From Juglans regia (Eukaryota; Streptophyta; Magnoliopsida; Fagales; Juglandaceae), in NCBI RefSeq assembly GCF_001411555.2, contig NC_049914.1:11584847-11648846 (forward strand): a stretch of DNA of 64,000 bases, given 5' to 3'. The first letter of the stretch is position 1, and each line of letters opens with the position of its first letter. The notes under the pieces are model-generated. The model was not told the origin of the DNA, did not search any database, and saw only the letters and a list, made by a program, of their open reading frames with translations. A program made the position numbers and the translations under genes. Shown piece by piece: positions 41,152 through 53,600 of this stretch.

Positions 41152-41702
41152 TGTAACACATCCTATATATTGTTAATAAATAAAATGAAATATCTCTCTT
41201 TGAGAGTGAAAAGACCTCCAAGAAATTCATGAGGAAGAAGAAGATGGTAGGAAGAAGTTTCTATTAATTTCTAGATGCATTACAAGAGTCTCGTACCCCT
41301 ACATATACTGACCAAACATTTTCTACTAGTGAGACAAAAGCCAGCATACATAAAATAACAATTAAAACAAAGGCCAAGCACACTGCTAAACACAACAATT
41401 GAAGGGCCAAAAGGCAAAACAAGGCAAAGAAATGGGTCACGGGCCTACACATAACCAAAAAGACTGAGCCCAGACCTCTAATCATTATAACTTTCACAAA
41501 CTTTCAAACAAAATATAATAAAAATTCAATTTTTTTAAATTTCAAAACAATATTAAAAACCTATATTCTAACGATTTTTATTCAATTTTCAAATCTCATA
41601 TCGTCTAATCTCAACTCAACTCACTATCCAAATCTCTCCTAAATCTTTATTACCCCTAAACCAAAGCCAACTTCGATCCACCCAAAGTACTGAAGTATGA
41701 CA
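41152..41702 (-). repeat. 5' LTR of the gene-capturing element, with MITE insertion
   Basis: 551 bp including a MITE of about 160 bp (41481-41640) absent from the partner LTR at 38023-38405. Without it the two LTRs are about the same length. Confidence 0.8.
41481..41640 (-). mobile_element. MITE of the TTGGATAG family inside an LTR
   Basis: Reverse-oriented copy: AACTTTCACAAACTTTCAAA, AATATAATAAAAATTCAA, CTCAACTCAACTCACTATCC. The other LTR shows the empty site, with CCTCTAAATC where this one has CCTCTAATC...CCTAAATC. Confidence 0.85.
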
Positions 41703-42149
41703 GTATGCCACTTGCCATAGAACTTCTATGACTATGGAAACCTAGTTAAAAAAAGAAAAAGAAATTTAGAATGAAGGTTTGACTTCTATGATCCCCAACT
41801 TCTACTTTGGTGCATGAGCTGTTCTTTAGGGGTTTAACCAATTCGATTCAGCCCGGTTTTAGACATTTTTTAGAACTGAACCAGTATATACTGATTTTTT
41901 AAATTCAAGAATCGATCTCGGATCGATTCACCACCAAAATCAGAACTTTCGATTTTTCCAATTTCAGTTTGGTCCAGTTGTTTCAATTTTACAGAGAAAC
42001 AAAATCATACTCCAACAAAACTTCAGGAAGTGATTGACCCATATCCCTTATTTTATGTTATATTAATATTATATTAATCTTATGTTATAAAATTAATATA
42101 AATGAATAATAAGATTTTAAAATTTTATGTTATATTAATTATTGATGAA

Positions 42150-42330
42150 AAATGATATTAGCAGTCATTGAATGTGTAAGTGTTACGTAATCTTTTTGAA
42201 AAAGTGAGTAAATACGGGACCTACATGAAAAAAATATTAATTTTTTAATAGTGGACCCCACTCTTTTTCAAAATGATTGTGTGGCGCTTGCGGACTCTAC
42301 GACTTTATGTAGCATTACTCATTAATAATT
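42150..42330. mobile_element. Foldback MITE (AATCGTTTTGAAAAA family)
   Basis: Arms TAATCTTTTTGAAAAAGTGA and CTCTTTTTCAAAATGATTG are inverted around AAAAAAATATTAATTTTTTA. The same layout occurs at 49290-49450, 49640-49815 and 49820-50010. No coding capacity. Confidence 0.7.
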
Positions 42331-42435
42331 TAGCATATAATATAATATATAAAATCATGTAAAAAATATTTTATATATAATATAAAAAACTAAAAATAAT
42401 ATATATGTACCAGTTAGATTCAGTTTGAAACGATG

Positions 42436-42609
42436 TTTTAAAAATCAAAATTGAAACCAGTCTAATTTTCAACCGATTTTGCTAAATTGGAACGGTCTAC
42501 TTCTAGTTCACCGATTTCTCCTTTTTAAAAATCAAAATTGAAACCAGTCTAATTTTCAACCGATTTTGCTAAATTGGAACGGTCTACTTCTAGTTCACCG
42601 ATTTCTCCT
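42436..42609. repeat. 87-bp perfect tandem duplication
   Basis: The segment beginning TTTTAAAAATCAAAATTGAA occurs at 42436 and again at 42523 with no visible difference, in the arm of the hAT-like element. Confidence 0.9.
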
Positions 42610-42611
42610 TT

Positions 42612-43535
42612 TTCAATAGGTGATGCTAGCGGGCTGCCCAACACTTACTACTAGGCATACCGCTAGCATAAATGTGTAACTTTTTTTATCATTTTTTAAA
42701 TATATTTTTAACATCTTTAATCATTAAAAAAGATTAAAAAAATATACAACTTTTATAATAATTACTTTCTGTAAAATAAAAAAAAATTAAAATATTCAAA
42801 CAGTAACTTTGAACGTAACATTGAGAGGGCTTAGCTGCATTTTTTTATTATTATTATTTACAGCCTCTTTGATCCGGAAACTCATTAAATGCGCAAAAAA
42901 GGCTTGAAATTCACCGTAGCAAAAAACGTATTTTCACCTTAACTGTTTTCAAAATTATCCGGATAATGAACAATTATTGAATCATACATACAAAAATTTG
43001 ATTATTCGCTATCATGTTCTTCATTCTGTTCTTTTTTTTCAAGTTGTTCTTCATTCATGTCATGATCAAAATGCACTCCAGCATGGCTTGGATCATCAAG
43101 CATGGATATTTTGCATATGATCAGGTAATTTTGTTGGAAGAATGCATGACATTCCTTTCAGCATGGCGAGGTTAAATGCAAATTTGTACTAACAATACAG
43201 CTGACATAGTTACGCCTGTTTTTTCTCTTTTTCTTTTTTTTTTTTTTTTCAAAAATTTATCTTCACCTAAAAAATAGAAATAAGTTGGAACCCTAGCAAA
43301 CCAAAGTCAATCGACAACAGACTCGGAGGAGGTGTTCTAAGAATGATCCAACTTAGCAAATCAGCTGCATGAAACAAAATTATCAACCAGAGCTCTCATA
43401 TCAGATGAATTCCACAGAGTCGAACAACTTCTGCACCGACAAGCACAATCAGAGCATGTATTGGTGAATCCTTTGTGCCTGATGTCAGCGCTGAGAAGCA
43501 TATTACAAGCAGAACGCAGCCTCCCTAACAAGAAC
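42612..43535. other. MITE remnant and 3' flank of the TMEM209-like gene
   Basis: 42612-42840 has GATGCTAGCGGGCTGCCC and an AT-rich body like the one at 58090-58270 (GTGCTAGCGGGCCATCGC), a further MITE family. From about 43240 to 43535 the sequence is probably the minus-strand 3' UTR of the TMEM209-like gene. No other gene is seen. Confidence 0.5.
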
Positions 43536-46500
43536 TCAGTCGTCGGTTTCCAAATCCAGCACTGGAAGGATGCTCAGGGCTGAAGAACCAAGATGAATAC
43601 CTCGAACTATCCCTCCATGTCCTACCTTAATCCTGTGACAAAAAAGCAAGATGGAATCCCAGAGTGCTGTTCTTCCCTGAAAATTAAGATTATAATTGTT
43701 GTTATTTTCCACAGAATAATTTCTGCACCACTCTAATAGAAGTAGAGCGAACTGTCAACTGGTATAGCATTTCATCTAATCAAGTATATTCATATCTGCA
43801 CTTGGGTTTTGCCTACTTTTATGAATAAAATACTTTGATTACCGATAAAAATATATATATATATATATATTCATATCTGCTTTTGCATGCATGAGAAATG
43901 GCAAGACCGACACTGCTTTGCTCTAATGGAAGACTAGCAAGAATTAGCTAATGAGAACATTTACCTTCTATGCATGAATGGGTCCCAAATCTTAATCTAC
44001 ACTAGAAAAGGTGTCTAGAAAATTTAGAAGCTTGACTCAACCAATAAAGCTATCAAGACATGACCAAACAGGCAAGACGACAGATAGGCTGTTAAGCGAC
44101 AGACAGGCTGTTAAGCCTTGCTTGTAAGTACGGGTAAGAAAAATATTTATGTTCAGCATGCTCATTTCGGCTCATGAATGAAGAATCCAATTAATATATT
44201 AATATCAGGAAAAAAAAAAAAAACCAAAGAAAAGAAAACCACAGTACAATAATCACTCAGGCAGATTTTTAGCTTCGCATGCATGCTCCTTCAGTGCAGA
44301 TGAGATGACTCTTGTATACAAATCAGTGGACCATATTTACAAGTAGGTTCCTATTGTTTCAATCACGCCAAGACATTAAACAATGTGCTCAGAAACATAT
44401 CTTCTGAGACATGCATTGCACTTTCCAAGAATCCCTATAATAACTTTAGGCTAGCAGATTGATCCCTCTACATTCTAAAATAACAGCAAAAGAATTACTT
44501 GTAGAATAACAGCAAACCAAATTCAGTGTAAACACAAAACAGATCTTATTAACCGCCAACCTGAAGAGAAAATTGAAGCTTCTTATCCCAGTACAAGGCA
44601 AAGATTGGTGGGCTTTGCCTTCCAACAACCAGTACAGAAGCTCCTGGGTGAAGAACAGAAGGTACACCAGAGATGACTGCAACATATTTCTCAGGAAACC
44701 TTTCTTTTGGAGGTAGAACTCCCAAGAACAATGGATCCTTTATAGACTGGACACCAGAATGCGATGTAGGATCCACATGTAGCATCCATTTTGGGTGCTC
44801 TAGGAAAGCACAGAATAAATACAAAAGCAAGTGAGAATCAGTTGGAAGCTCAAGAGTCCACTTCTTATTCTTTTTGTCATAAACCTCCCCACTTCCAAGA
44901 TACTCATAACTTTTCAAGCAGGTTCCTTCAGCAAGCTCTGATAAATTCCATGCAAGTAGTCTAAGGTTAGATTGCACAGGGTAGAAAATTGCCACAAGAG
45001 CTACTCCAGATTAACATGCCATATTTCAGATGTATATTGGAGACGCATGAAATGTGATAAGAACAGATTCCAGTTACCTTGTATCCGTTGTACGATATAA
45101 TCTGCTTGAATGCTGATTTGAGGTAGCAAACCTTTAACCAACTCTCCTTTCATCAAAGCATGAAGCTTCTGGTATTCAGTGATAGCATCTACACACTGCT
45201 GCATAACCGGGATCAAGGGATTTTGCTGTGGGGGTTGTTGCAGATTAGCTAAAGGCAGCTTCACTGCATATAATGGGAAGAACCATGAAAATTTTCAGCA
45301 AAGATTTGTAATTGAGACCACTCAAGTAAATGCTGAGATAAAAATATCAATAATACAGGGTGAAGCAGCATACGCAAGGAAGCATCAATAGCCTGCACAA
45401 GAGTAGCTCGTAATTGATGAAGAATTCCATCTTCGTCTAGAGTAAATGCTGGTTGCCAGTCCTTAGTCCTATCAATTGGAAACATGGTAGCAGGAATTCC
45501 TGCAGTTGGTAAATCACTTCCGACTTGACTGATTGTCATTGAAATACCAATTCTAGCAGCTGCTTGCATTACCTACAAATACTACAATGTTTAATCAGCA
45601 TAATAGATAGACATCAGAGAGAAAATGTGCTACTCAGTCTAATTAGTTTCCTCTTTGAAGGATGACAATCTATCCTGCATGAGAAGGAAATGTGGACCTT
45701 CGTATGTAATTGTGACATGTGTATATCCTATAAGTGTAACTTAATATTTAAAATGTTTGTTACTAAGTAAAATTTCTAACTAAATAGATGCTGCAATGTA
45801 TCTGCACTCCAGTAACCAAATTCCATTAACCCCAACAATAAACAGCAAGAACATGGGAGGGGGGTGGGTGTTCAAAGAACTTGCATCGCTATTATTTGAG
45901 GGATCAGGCTGCTATAAATTTTCTAACCTTTTCAAGTTGCGGTCCAAATTATGCCAACTTTTGAACATTATGACTCACTGTTTCTAAGCAAAGCTGAAAA
46001 ATATTCATATCATGCAGTGTTATTTCCCAGTACGGTATAGGTCATAATTATGACAACATACGCTTCTTGTTTCATTTAAACTCAAGTGCACATCCTCAAA
46101 ACATTGTAGAATTTTAATTTCGGAAGAAAGCTTTTCAAATACATTTTTTCATAAACAAAAGGTTACAATGAAAAAAAAAAACTAATTAAAACAAATTCAC
46201 ACAGTATATATTAAGAACATTATACTCTTGCTCCAAAGACAAAATAGTTGAAGAAAAAAAAGTGGAAGAGTAAAAGGTGATGATGATTGACCTGAAGATG
46301 ACTAGTTTCAATCTTCTTAAGAAGAGGATTAATCAAAACCGAAGAAAACCATTGCCTGAGGTGGTCACGCCATTGCTCAATGTGAGGATAGATGCCCAAA
46401 TGCTGAAAAGCTTCAATAGATTCTTCAAGGGACATAGGTGGAGGAAGGTCGCCCTCTCCTTTCTTGGGGGAAGTGCTGAACTTCTGGGAACCTGGAGACA

Positions 46501-48344
46501 TCCTCACAGGCCTCAATGGAGTACTCCTAGTAGTTCCAGAGGTATTGGCTGAACTGGAAACAGTGTTTGGACTAGCTATGCGAAAACCACTAATTGTGGG
46601 GGGTGGAGTAGACAGTTTCCCTGCTGATTCTGTGATTTTCTCTTCTATTTCTGCCAAGAACTTTTCAAGCTTTTCTTCTGATGTTATCTCTTTTCCAGAA
46701 GAGGCCCGCTTGTTTGACCAAGGGGTTGAGACCAATGAATCCACTCCTGGTGAATTTTGAACAGAAGACAATTGTGAAACACCACCAGGGACAAGATATA
46801 AAGAAGATGAAGAACTTGGTGATTTGGACGGGGTGCCAACAGAGCGCATCCTATTTCCCCCACTTGAGTTCGATCTATCTGTGATGGTGCGAGATGAACG
46901 ATTTGGACTGATCATTGGCTGGTGAAGTGGAACCAGGATATCTGAAGAAGGTGTCAAGTGAGGTCTAGACTTGGGGGGTTTCTTTGAAGTTTCAGACACA
47001 ACTTGTTCAACCTTTGATTTTATACCCAAAAGTCCTAGTTGATGTTTCGTAAGATGTGTTTGATCCTTATTTCCTTTACTGGAAGATAAAACAGGCACAT
47101 CGGCAGTATTCCTTGCTCTGCGCAGAGAGATCGCTTTGACCAGGGCAAATATTGTTCCAAAAAAGACTAAGCCCACCACAGTTTGTATTGCTTTGGCAAA
47201 CAAATCTGAAGCACAAATACAAGATTTCAAAAAATAGCTATAGCAATCAGACCATAAGTTAAACCAATCTAAGAAACTTGAGTTGAGTTTATGCTTACAC
47301 GCTACTGCCTGGGGAACATTTTTGAACTTCAAACTGTCAATGAAACCGTTTTCCCTTCAACAAATCAGTAGAAGATAATTAGCCACATGGAATTCAAAAC
47401 CAAAAGCAATAGACACAACCAAGTCTAGATTGGATTAACTGGAATCGGACAGGTCTAGACATTATTCTAATTTGAAATTTTTGTTTGGTTGGTGAGGAAA
47501 TAAAATCGTTAATAAAACCTGGAATCTGCATTACTTAGCCGATAGACTCAATTAAATTCTTAGCACCCAATGGAGGGTTTCCTGAATAGTCGTAGGATAA
47601 GCCATTCGAACTTATGTAACTTTTGCCTTCCAGTTGTTAAGGCTGGTGCACATTCAAACGGTTGGTAAAAAAGAAGTATTGACATAAGAACCCAACACAA
47701 CTCTACGGGGTTGGCCGTTTTACATTTAAAAAATGCTTTCTGGCTCCTCAAAGCGACAAGCCATTTAAATAATATCTATGAAGTATTTACCTATCAAAAA
47801 ATAATATCCATGAACTACTGAACAGCAAACGCAGCAAGGTTCAAATTGAGAAATTATCTTATCAATTCAGTTCTATACTGCAAGAACAAAAGCTAAAGAA
47901 AGCTCAAATCTTCAAAGTTAATGCACTGCTCGCAGTTCTCAGAACAAACACAACATCTGCTTCAATTTTATCACTTAAAAGCACTCAAAAAAAGCTTCAA
48001 ACACGGTGTTTTTTGTACATTGATTCAATTCACAGAATGCAAGGATCAAAGCTGGAAAAGCTAAGAGAAAAAAATGCCCGGATTTTCAAGTACGGTTATA
48101 AAAAGGGGAAAAAAAGAAGTGAGGGTGGGGGGAAGGCTAGAACAAATTGGCACCTGGAGATAACGGTGAGAAGAGCGAAGGCGGAGGCGGAGGAGAAAGT
48201 GAAGATGCAGAGGAGGGAGTAATTGGACGGTCGGAGACTTTTGGTGGTAAGGGCAGAGGAGAGAGCTTCGTTCTGGTAAACTGAGAACTTGGAGGGCTTG
48301 GGCGGCGGCGAGGAGCCCTTGTCTCTCGTAGCTCCAGATTCCAT
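43536..48344 (-). CDS. TMEM209 / cytochrome B561 N-terminal-domain family membrane protein, 7 exons
   Basis: Plant homologue of TMEM209 (Pfam CytochromB561_N; At1g07970-like, from memory), a nuclear-envelope-associated protein in animals; its plant role is not established. Exons: 48344-48154, 47354-47299, 47205-46292, 45572-45374, 45263-45078, 44937-44561, 43676-43536. Phases agree, giving 687 aa. Residues of about 42-64 (SLLCIFTFSSASAFALLTVI) and 92-108 (VVGLVFFGTIFALVKAI) are two membrane segments. Then comes a long Ser/Pro-rich, presumably disordered part (SPSSSSSLYLVPGG). The conserved C-terminal domain has QWRDHLRQWFSSVLINPLLK, ELAEGTCLKSYEYLGSGE, FLEHPKWMLHVDPTSHSG, and ends GIHLGSSALSILPVLDLETD. 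The intron between 47299 and 47205 is only 93 nt and happens to be open. The start MESGATRDKGSSPPPKPSKF has a Pro-rich N-terminus typical of the plant family. Confidence 0.93.
43800..43865 (+). mobile_element. Ultra-short L1 3'-end insertion (66 bp) with 15-bp target duplication
   Basis: The insert reads ACTTGGGTTTTGCCTACTTT, ATGAATAAAATACTTTGATT, ACCGATAAAAA then (AT)n, i.e. only a LINE 3' terminus. TATATTCATATCTGC flanks it at 43785-43799 and 43866-43880, perfect. It lies in the last intron of the TMEM209-like gene. Confidence 0.85.
47783..47799 (+). mobile_element. 17-bp L1 tail insertion with 15-bp target duplication
   Basis: The insert GTATTTACCTATCAAAA is the terminal signature of the L1 family (TTACCTATCAAAA). 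Flanks AATAATATCTATGAA (47768-47782) and AATAATATCCATGAA (47800-47814) differ by one base. It lies in intron 1 of the TMEM209-like gene. Confidence 0.7.
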
Positions 48345-48624
48345 GGACTATGAAATGGGGTAAGGGCTAGGGTTTGTTGGGAACAGAGAGCAAGAGGCCA
48401 AGAAAGAGACCAAGACACTGATCTATTCTCGGAGGCCTCAGCTGCGAGTTCCAAGTTTGAACTTTGAAGTTTTGAACACTTCCGCTTTGGTGGAGCTAAT
48501 CTCCAACGGAAAGGGTTTTAACGATTGGAATCGGTTCCTTTCAAGTTTCTAAGGCAACATTCTTAACATGTTAAGGCGAGAGATTATTGTTACCATATTA
48601 TTCAACGAGTGGGTTGAGATTAAA

Positions 48625-48815
48625 CTCGGTTTGGATATACACAAAATCATCTTATCTCATTTTATTATTATGATTTTTTTTAAATTCTCACACAAAATAT
48701 AATAAATAATTTAATTTTTTCAAATTTTAAAATAAAAATTATATTCAAAATTTATATTATAACAATATTTTATTTAATTTTAAAAAAAAATCTCTTCTAA
48801 ATTACGTGACCAAAT
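48625..48815 (-). mobile_element. MITE of the TTGGATAG family
   Basis: Reverse orientation: AAACTCGGTTTGGATATACA..., AAATTCTCACACAAAATATA, ATAAATAATTTAATTTTTTC, TATAACAATATTTTATTTAA. The right end is degraded. Confidence 0.6.
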
Positions 48816-49639
48816 CAGGACTAAATTATAATTATAATCGATTATTAAACTGTTCAACTCTCAGTATAAATTATAATATTATTTCTATATTTACAATGAG
48901 AACATTTAAAATATTAAAAAAAATTAGAAATTCTTATGAATCTAATCAATAATATATGTATAAATAAACTTTATAAATATTTTTCAGCTAAAAGTCAAAA
49001 ATCGTTTGTCAAAATTGTAGATGAAGTTATAAAATAAAATATAAATAATTCACTATATTTAAATGAAGTAATTCGTGATTATAAAATAAATAAAAATAAG
49101 TAATTCGTGAACGGATTCGAACTCGCTAAGTTCGTAAATATAAAATCCAATTCGATGAAAAGCTTAAGCTCGACTCGTATTTTTTATTTTAAAATAAATT
49201 AAATTGTCTACTAACTTTTTGCCACTGTAAGTGGAGAATCGATCATGCAAACCTTCGGTTGGGTTGTAACTATACGTGAAAATATAAACTGATGGAAAAT
49301 GATTTATACAGGTTGCATGAAAGTCTCATGCAGACTGTTTTAAAAAAATGGGATCCACCTGAAAAATCAATTTTTTTATGGGGAATCTCACTTTTTCTTA
49401 AAAAACAATTTGCGTATCTGCACTGATCTAACCGTCTCGAAGGATGATTAGTTCCTAATTTCCTTTTGGAAAAATTAATCCATGATTTTTTTACATGGCT
49501 ATAAACCTTACTTTACTTTGTTTAGAGAGAGAAAGGAAAAGAAAAGCAGCAGATTAGCATAGATTGGCATGAAACTTTGAAACACCCTTTTTAAGTATGC
49601 TTTTCAACCTGTTTTTTTAATTCATAGCTAGTGTATGAA

Positions 49640-50010
49640 GAAAAAAGATATTTATAACTGTGAATTGTGCAACCGTCGCTTAAACATTTTGAAAAAAGTG
49701 AATAAAATATGATATTCACATGAAAAAAATTAATTTTTTAATAGTGGATATCTCTTTTTCAAAGCGATTACGCAGCGTTTACGCATTTCACGATTGTATG
49801 TAGAATTGCTCATGTATGAAATGAGAAAATATATTTACAACCGTGAATTTTACAATTGGCGCGTAATCGTTTTGAAAAATGTGAATAAAATATGAGACCC
49901 ATATGAAAAAAATTAATTTTTTAATAGTAGACTCTACTCTTTTTCAAAACGATTACGCGGCGTTTACGCACTTCACAGTTGTATGTAGAATTACTCGTAT
50001 AATATAGAAC
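49640..50010. mobile_element. Two adjacent foldback MITEs of one family
   Basis: Copy A is about 49640-49815, copy B about 49820-50010. In copy B the arms GCGCGTAATCGTTTTGAAAA (49859) and TTTTCAAAACGATTACGCGG (49941) are inverted almost perfectly around AAAAAAATTAATTTTTTAAT. Both start near ATATTTA(T/C)AAC(T/C)GTGAATT and end TTGTATGTAGAATT(G/A)CTC. Confidence 0.8.
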
Positions 50011-50123
50011 GCCAATACTTGAATTTGATAAATTCTATTTCATTTTCTATTATTTTCTCTCAACCCAAACACATGCATTTTGATGGGTGTGTTACAATAA
50101 TGTGATAACTTCAACAAATTATT

Positions 50124-50285
50124 TGTTAGTATTAGTATATATGTGTTATGTAAGTCTCACATTGATTGAGTAATGCTCTTTTATAGCCATTGGCCTCCTA
50201 TATATAAGCCACTCCTATATAGCACAATTGATCTATATACATGTATATATATATATATATATAATTGATTAATACAATCCTAATA
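50124..50285 (+). repeat. 5' LTR of the copia element
   Basis: 162 bp, starting TGTTAGTATTAG. Ends at CCTAATA where the partner has TCTAACA; the tRNA-Met-type PBS follows immediately. Confidence 0.8.
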
Positions 50286-50623
50286 TGGCATCAGAGCCAC
50301 AACTATGATCCTTTAAATATTAATAGTTTTAATCTTTCTCAGCATTCTTCCGTTACCTTTGTCTTCTACAACTAAGCCATTCAAGTGTTGCTAAATGCAG
50401 TCAAATAGTTGCAATCGTTGTGAGGACTACTACAAAATTTTGGAATCATTGTGCCTAAAGCTCTGCTTTGATCACGTGGCATACTGTTGGGAACATCTCA
50501 TTGAAACTGACTCAATGCAGTCAAAATCAGTCAGATCAGAGCTTGCATGAGCCTCCACGCATGCATCTCATCGTTGATGTTAGCCCTAGTCTTGTTAGCA
50601 GTCACGTCAGCACTGTTGATCAT

Positions 50624-53600
50624 TAGGGGTGGGCAAAAGCTTCGACCACTCCGACTCCGTCTGAGCTCCGACGTTGCTTCGACTCCGATGGAGTCAAAGT
50701 TTTTGAAAATTGGAGTGTTTGAGTCAGAGTTACTTAGGCTCCTTTGGTCAGAGTCAGAGTCAGAGTTACTTTGGCTCCTTTGGTTGGAGTTTAGAGTTGA
50801 AGTTTGGAATGACGTCGTTTTATTCACAAGGGGGTCCAAACCGCAGGACCCCTTCATTTCATTCTCACCTCTTCTCACACAGCAACTCTCTCTCTCCTCT
50901 CTGGTTCGGCTTCTCCAACTCTTCTCTCTTGGTCTCTTTTCTCTCCCCGTCACTTGCACCACCGCTAGCCATAGTAGAGGGAACTCCATCCTCCACCATT
51001 ATTTCTTGTAAGACTTACATTTTATATTTTGTTATAACGGTTTTAATTGTTTATTAATTGAATGATTTTTAGGGTTCGAAAATTGTTGAAGTTGTCTATA
51101 AATTTTGTTGTTTTTGTCATTTTTGTTGATTTATTGCTCGAGTCTGGCTCGAGCGAACATCACACAGATTGTTCTCTCGAGACTTCACTCGAGCGTACGT
51201 TCAGTTTTTGTGTTTTATTTATTTTTAAAATCACAAATACGACTAGTTATTAAATGACAATTGTTTGTTAGTTGTTTCAGATTATTTTCATAGCAAATTA
51301 TGGATGCTACACCATCTCGCTGCGATTCTCCAAAGAGAATGACGTACATCTATTGGCATCATCGAGAAGTACTTCAGGCCATAGACCCTCATTTAGAGCA
51401 GCGACCTCATGTGTAAGTGGTCGAGTCCCAATAGATTTAGAAGATGTTCATATGTTTAATGAGAGAGAGTTGATGAATGTTGAGGCCGATCGACCAGCAC
51501 GACCTAGTAAAAAAAGGTCGTGAACATGGGAACATTTTACCAAAGTTCCAGTGATCGTGAGAACCCTCAGGCTCGATGACACTATTGTGGGCAATTATGT
51601 GCTTGTCATTCGAAGAAGCAAGGCATGTCAGTATTAATAACACATCTTACGGGCTGCCAGCAGTATAGGATACACAAAGGGTTTGTGGCAACTGGTCAGA
51701 CAAAGCCGAGTTACTAGACTTCTACGGTCACTAGTGGCCTGCAGATTAAGAAGCTTTCAATCCCTCAATACAGTGAGAAGATGTTGAGAGATGTTCTTGC
51801 AGAGATGATCATCACTGATGAGATGCCTTTTACCACGGTTGACAAAGCAGGCTTCTGCAAATTTATGCACACTTTAGAGCCACGATTTCTCATACCTTCA
51901 CAGTATATGGCGAAGCATGATTGTTTGAAGAGGTATTGAACAAGTGGATTATCGATTTCAAAGAAATTGTTGATCACAAGGGTTCATCTATTAGCAAGGA
52001 GATGGATGATTGTATAAAGGATTGAGGGATCAAAAAATTTGTATCATGGTTGACAATGCCAGTGCGAATGACACTGTCATTGATTGGTTCAGGTGGAATG
52101 CGGCAGTAAATGAGGATATCATTTGTGAGAACCAATTTATGATGTTCGATGTTGTGCCCATATCATCAACCTCATAGTTTCTAAGGGGTTCAAGGAGGTT
52201 GATGATTCAATTATTAAAGTCGGGAACCTTGTGAGATATGTGAGAGCTTTTCCCCAACAGCTCCACTAGTTTAAAGTAATAGCTAAACAACTTGAGATCC
52301 CATTTTCCAGTATGTTGCAACTGGACATTCCGACTCGATGGAACTCTACATATATGATGTTGGATGTAGCGTAGAAGTACCAAACAATGTTCGAGCGAAT
52401 AGAGATCCAGGATGTGGGCATGAGGTATGCTTTGCTGGAGTCAATTGGGGGGAGAAGGAGGCTCGGTGCGCCGTACACAATTGATTGAGCCAATAACAAG
52501 TATTTTGTTCAATTTTTGAAATTATTTTATGACATAACTATGCAAATATCTAGGACAAAATATCATACTACAAACATATACTTCGGGGAGCTCTTAGGAT
52601 TTTATGACCACTTGCAACAGAGTTGTGCTGACAGTGTGGATTTGTTGAATGTAATGGCTATGAGGATGAAACACAAATATAATAAATATTGTGGGGATGT
52701 GGAGAAGATAAATAAATTATTATTTGCGGCTGCGATCCTTAACCCTCGATATAAGTTGGCGATTGTAGAAGATTGGATTAGGAACGTCCTCGGTGATGAG
52801 GACGCTGATCAATTTATTAGATCGCTTAAATATAATATTGATGATTTATATAGCCATTACAATTGTAGCTTCTCATGCCCGACCGACTCGACATCTTTCT
52901 GGGATGACACTCATGCACATAGTTCAAATTTATTGCAGCTACGATGGTATCATCAAAATCGTGCATCAAGGAATATTATGCAGTGTGAGTCTGAGCTTGA
53001 GTATTACTTTATGGAAGATGTCAAGGAACCTTGTGAAATATTCCAGATATTAATTTGGTGGAAGGTGAATTCCAGCAAGTTTCCAGTCCTTTCTCGAATA
53101 GTCAGGGATGTACTAGTCATTTCTATCACTACGGTTGTCTTGAAGTCGACGTTTAGCACCAGAGGTCATGTCTTGGATTCTTATTGTAGTTCATTGTCTC
53201 TGACCACCATCAAGGCCCTCGTTTGCACACAGAACTAGTTAAGTTCAACGCCCATTGGAGTAGATATTGTTGATGCCAAGAGCTATAGGTTTGAATTAGG
53301 TAACTTTATGATTTTAAATGATTATTTACATAATTTTAATATTTTCATTATTTAATTTATAATTTATATGATTTTGTAGTCCTAGTTGTGAACCCCAGAC
53401 TAATTGTGGATGACTGAGACAGAAGCATTGTTGGATGGAGAACCCTTTGACCCCTTTATTGGTGAGAAACTTAATATCATCATGCAAAACTCGTCAGAGT
53501 TAGAGGTGGAGGTGAGTTCATAATGTAAATGTTTTCTATTTATGTCATGTATTACTTGGCTGATAGTTTAGAAATCTATAGTTAGATGACTAAAGAAAAG

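Larger units (their letters stand above)
41827..42615. mobile_element. Degenerate hAT-like non-autonomous element
   Basis: It starts TTTAGGGGTTTAACCAATTC with arms rich in AACTGAACCAGTATATACTG, has an AT-rich centre, and ends with GTTTGAAACGATG and two copies of an 87-bp segment. A foldback MITE (about 42150-42330) sits inside. No clear right TIR or target duplication. Confidence 0.45.
48345..50123. other. TMEM209-like 5' UTR/promoter and MITE-rich intergenic region
   Basis: 48345-48480 should hold the 5' UTR and promoter of the minus-strand gene. 48625-48815 is a reverse-oriented TTGGATAG-family MITE. 49290-49450, 49640-49815 and 49820-50010 are foldback MITEs. The remainder is AT-rich with no coding signal. 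Confidence 0.55.

Noticed and set aside
46220..47332. 370-codon minus-strand open frame as a separate single-exon gene
   Set aside because: It is exons 2 and 3 of the TMEM209-like gene joined through an open 93-nt intron, plus read-through past the exon 3 donor at 46292.
50547..51011. Open frames on both strands near the left end of the hAT element
   Set aside because: They overlap the subterminal repeats of the transposon and do not resemble any part of the transposase.
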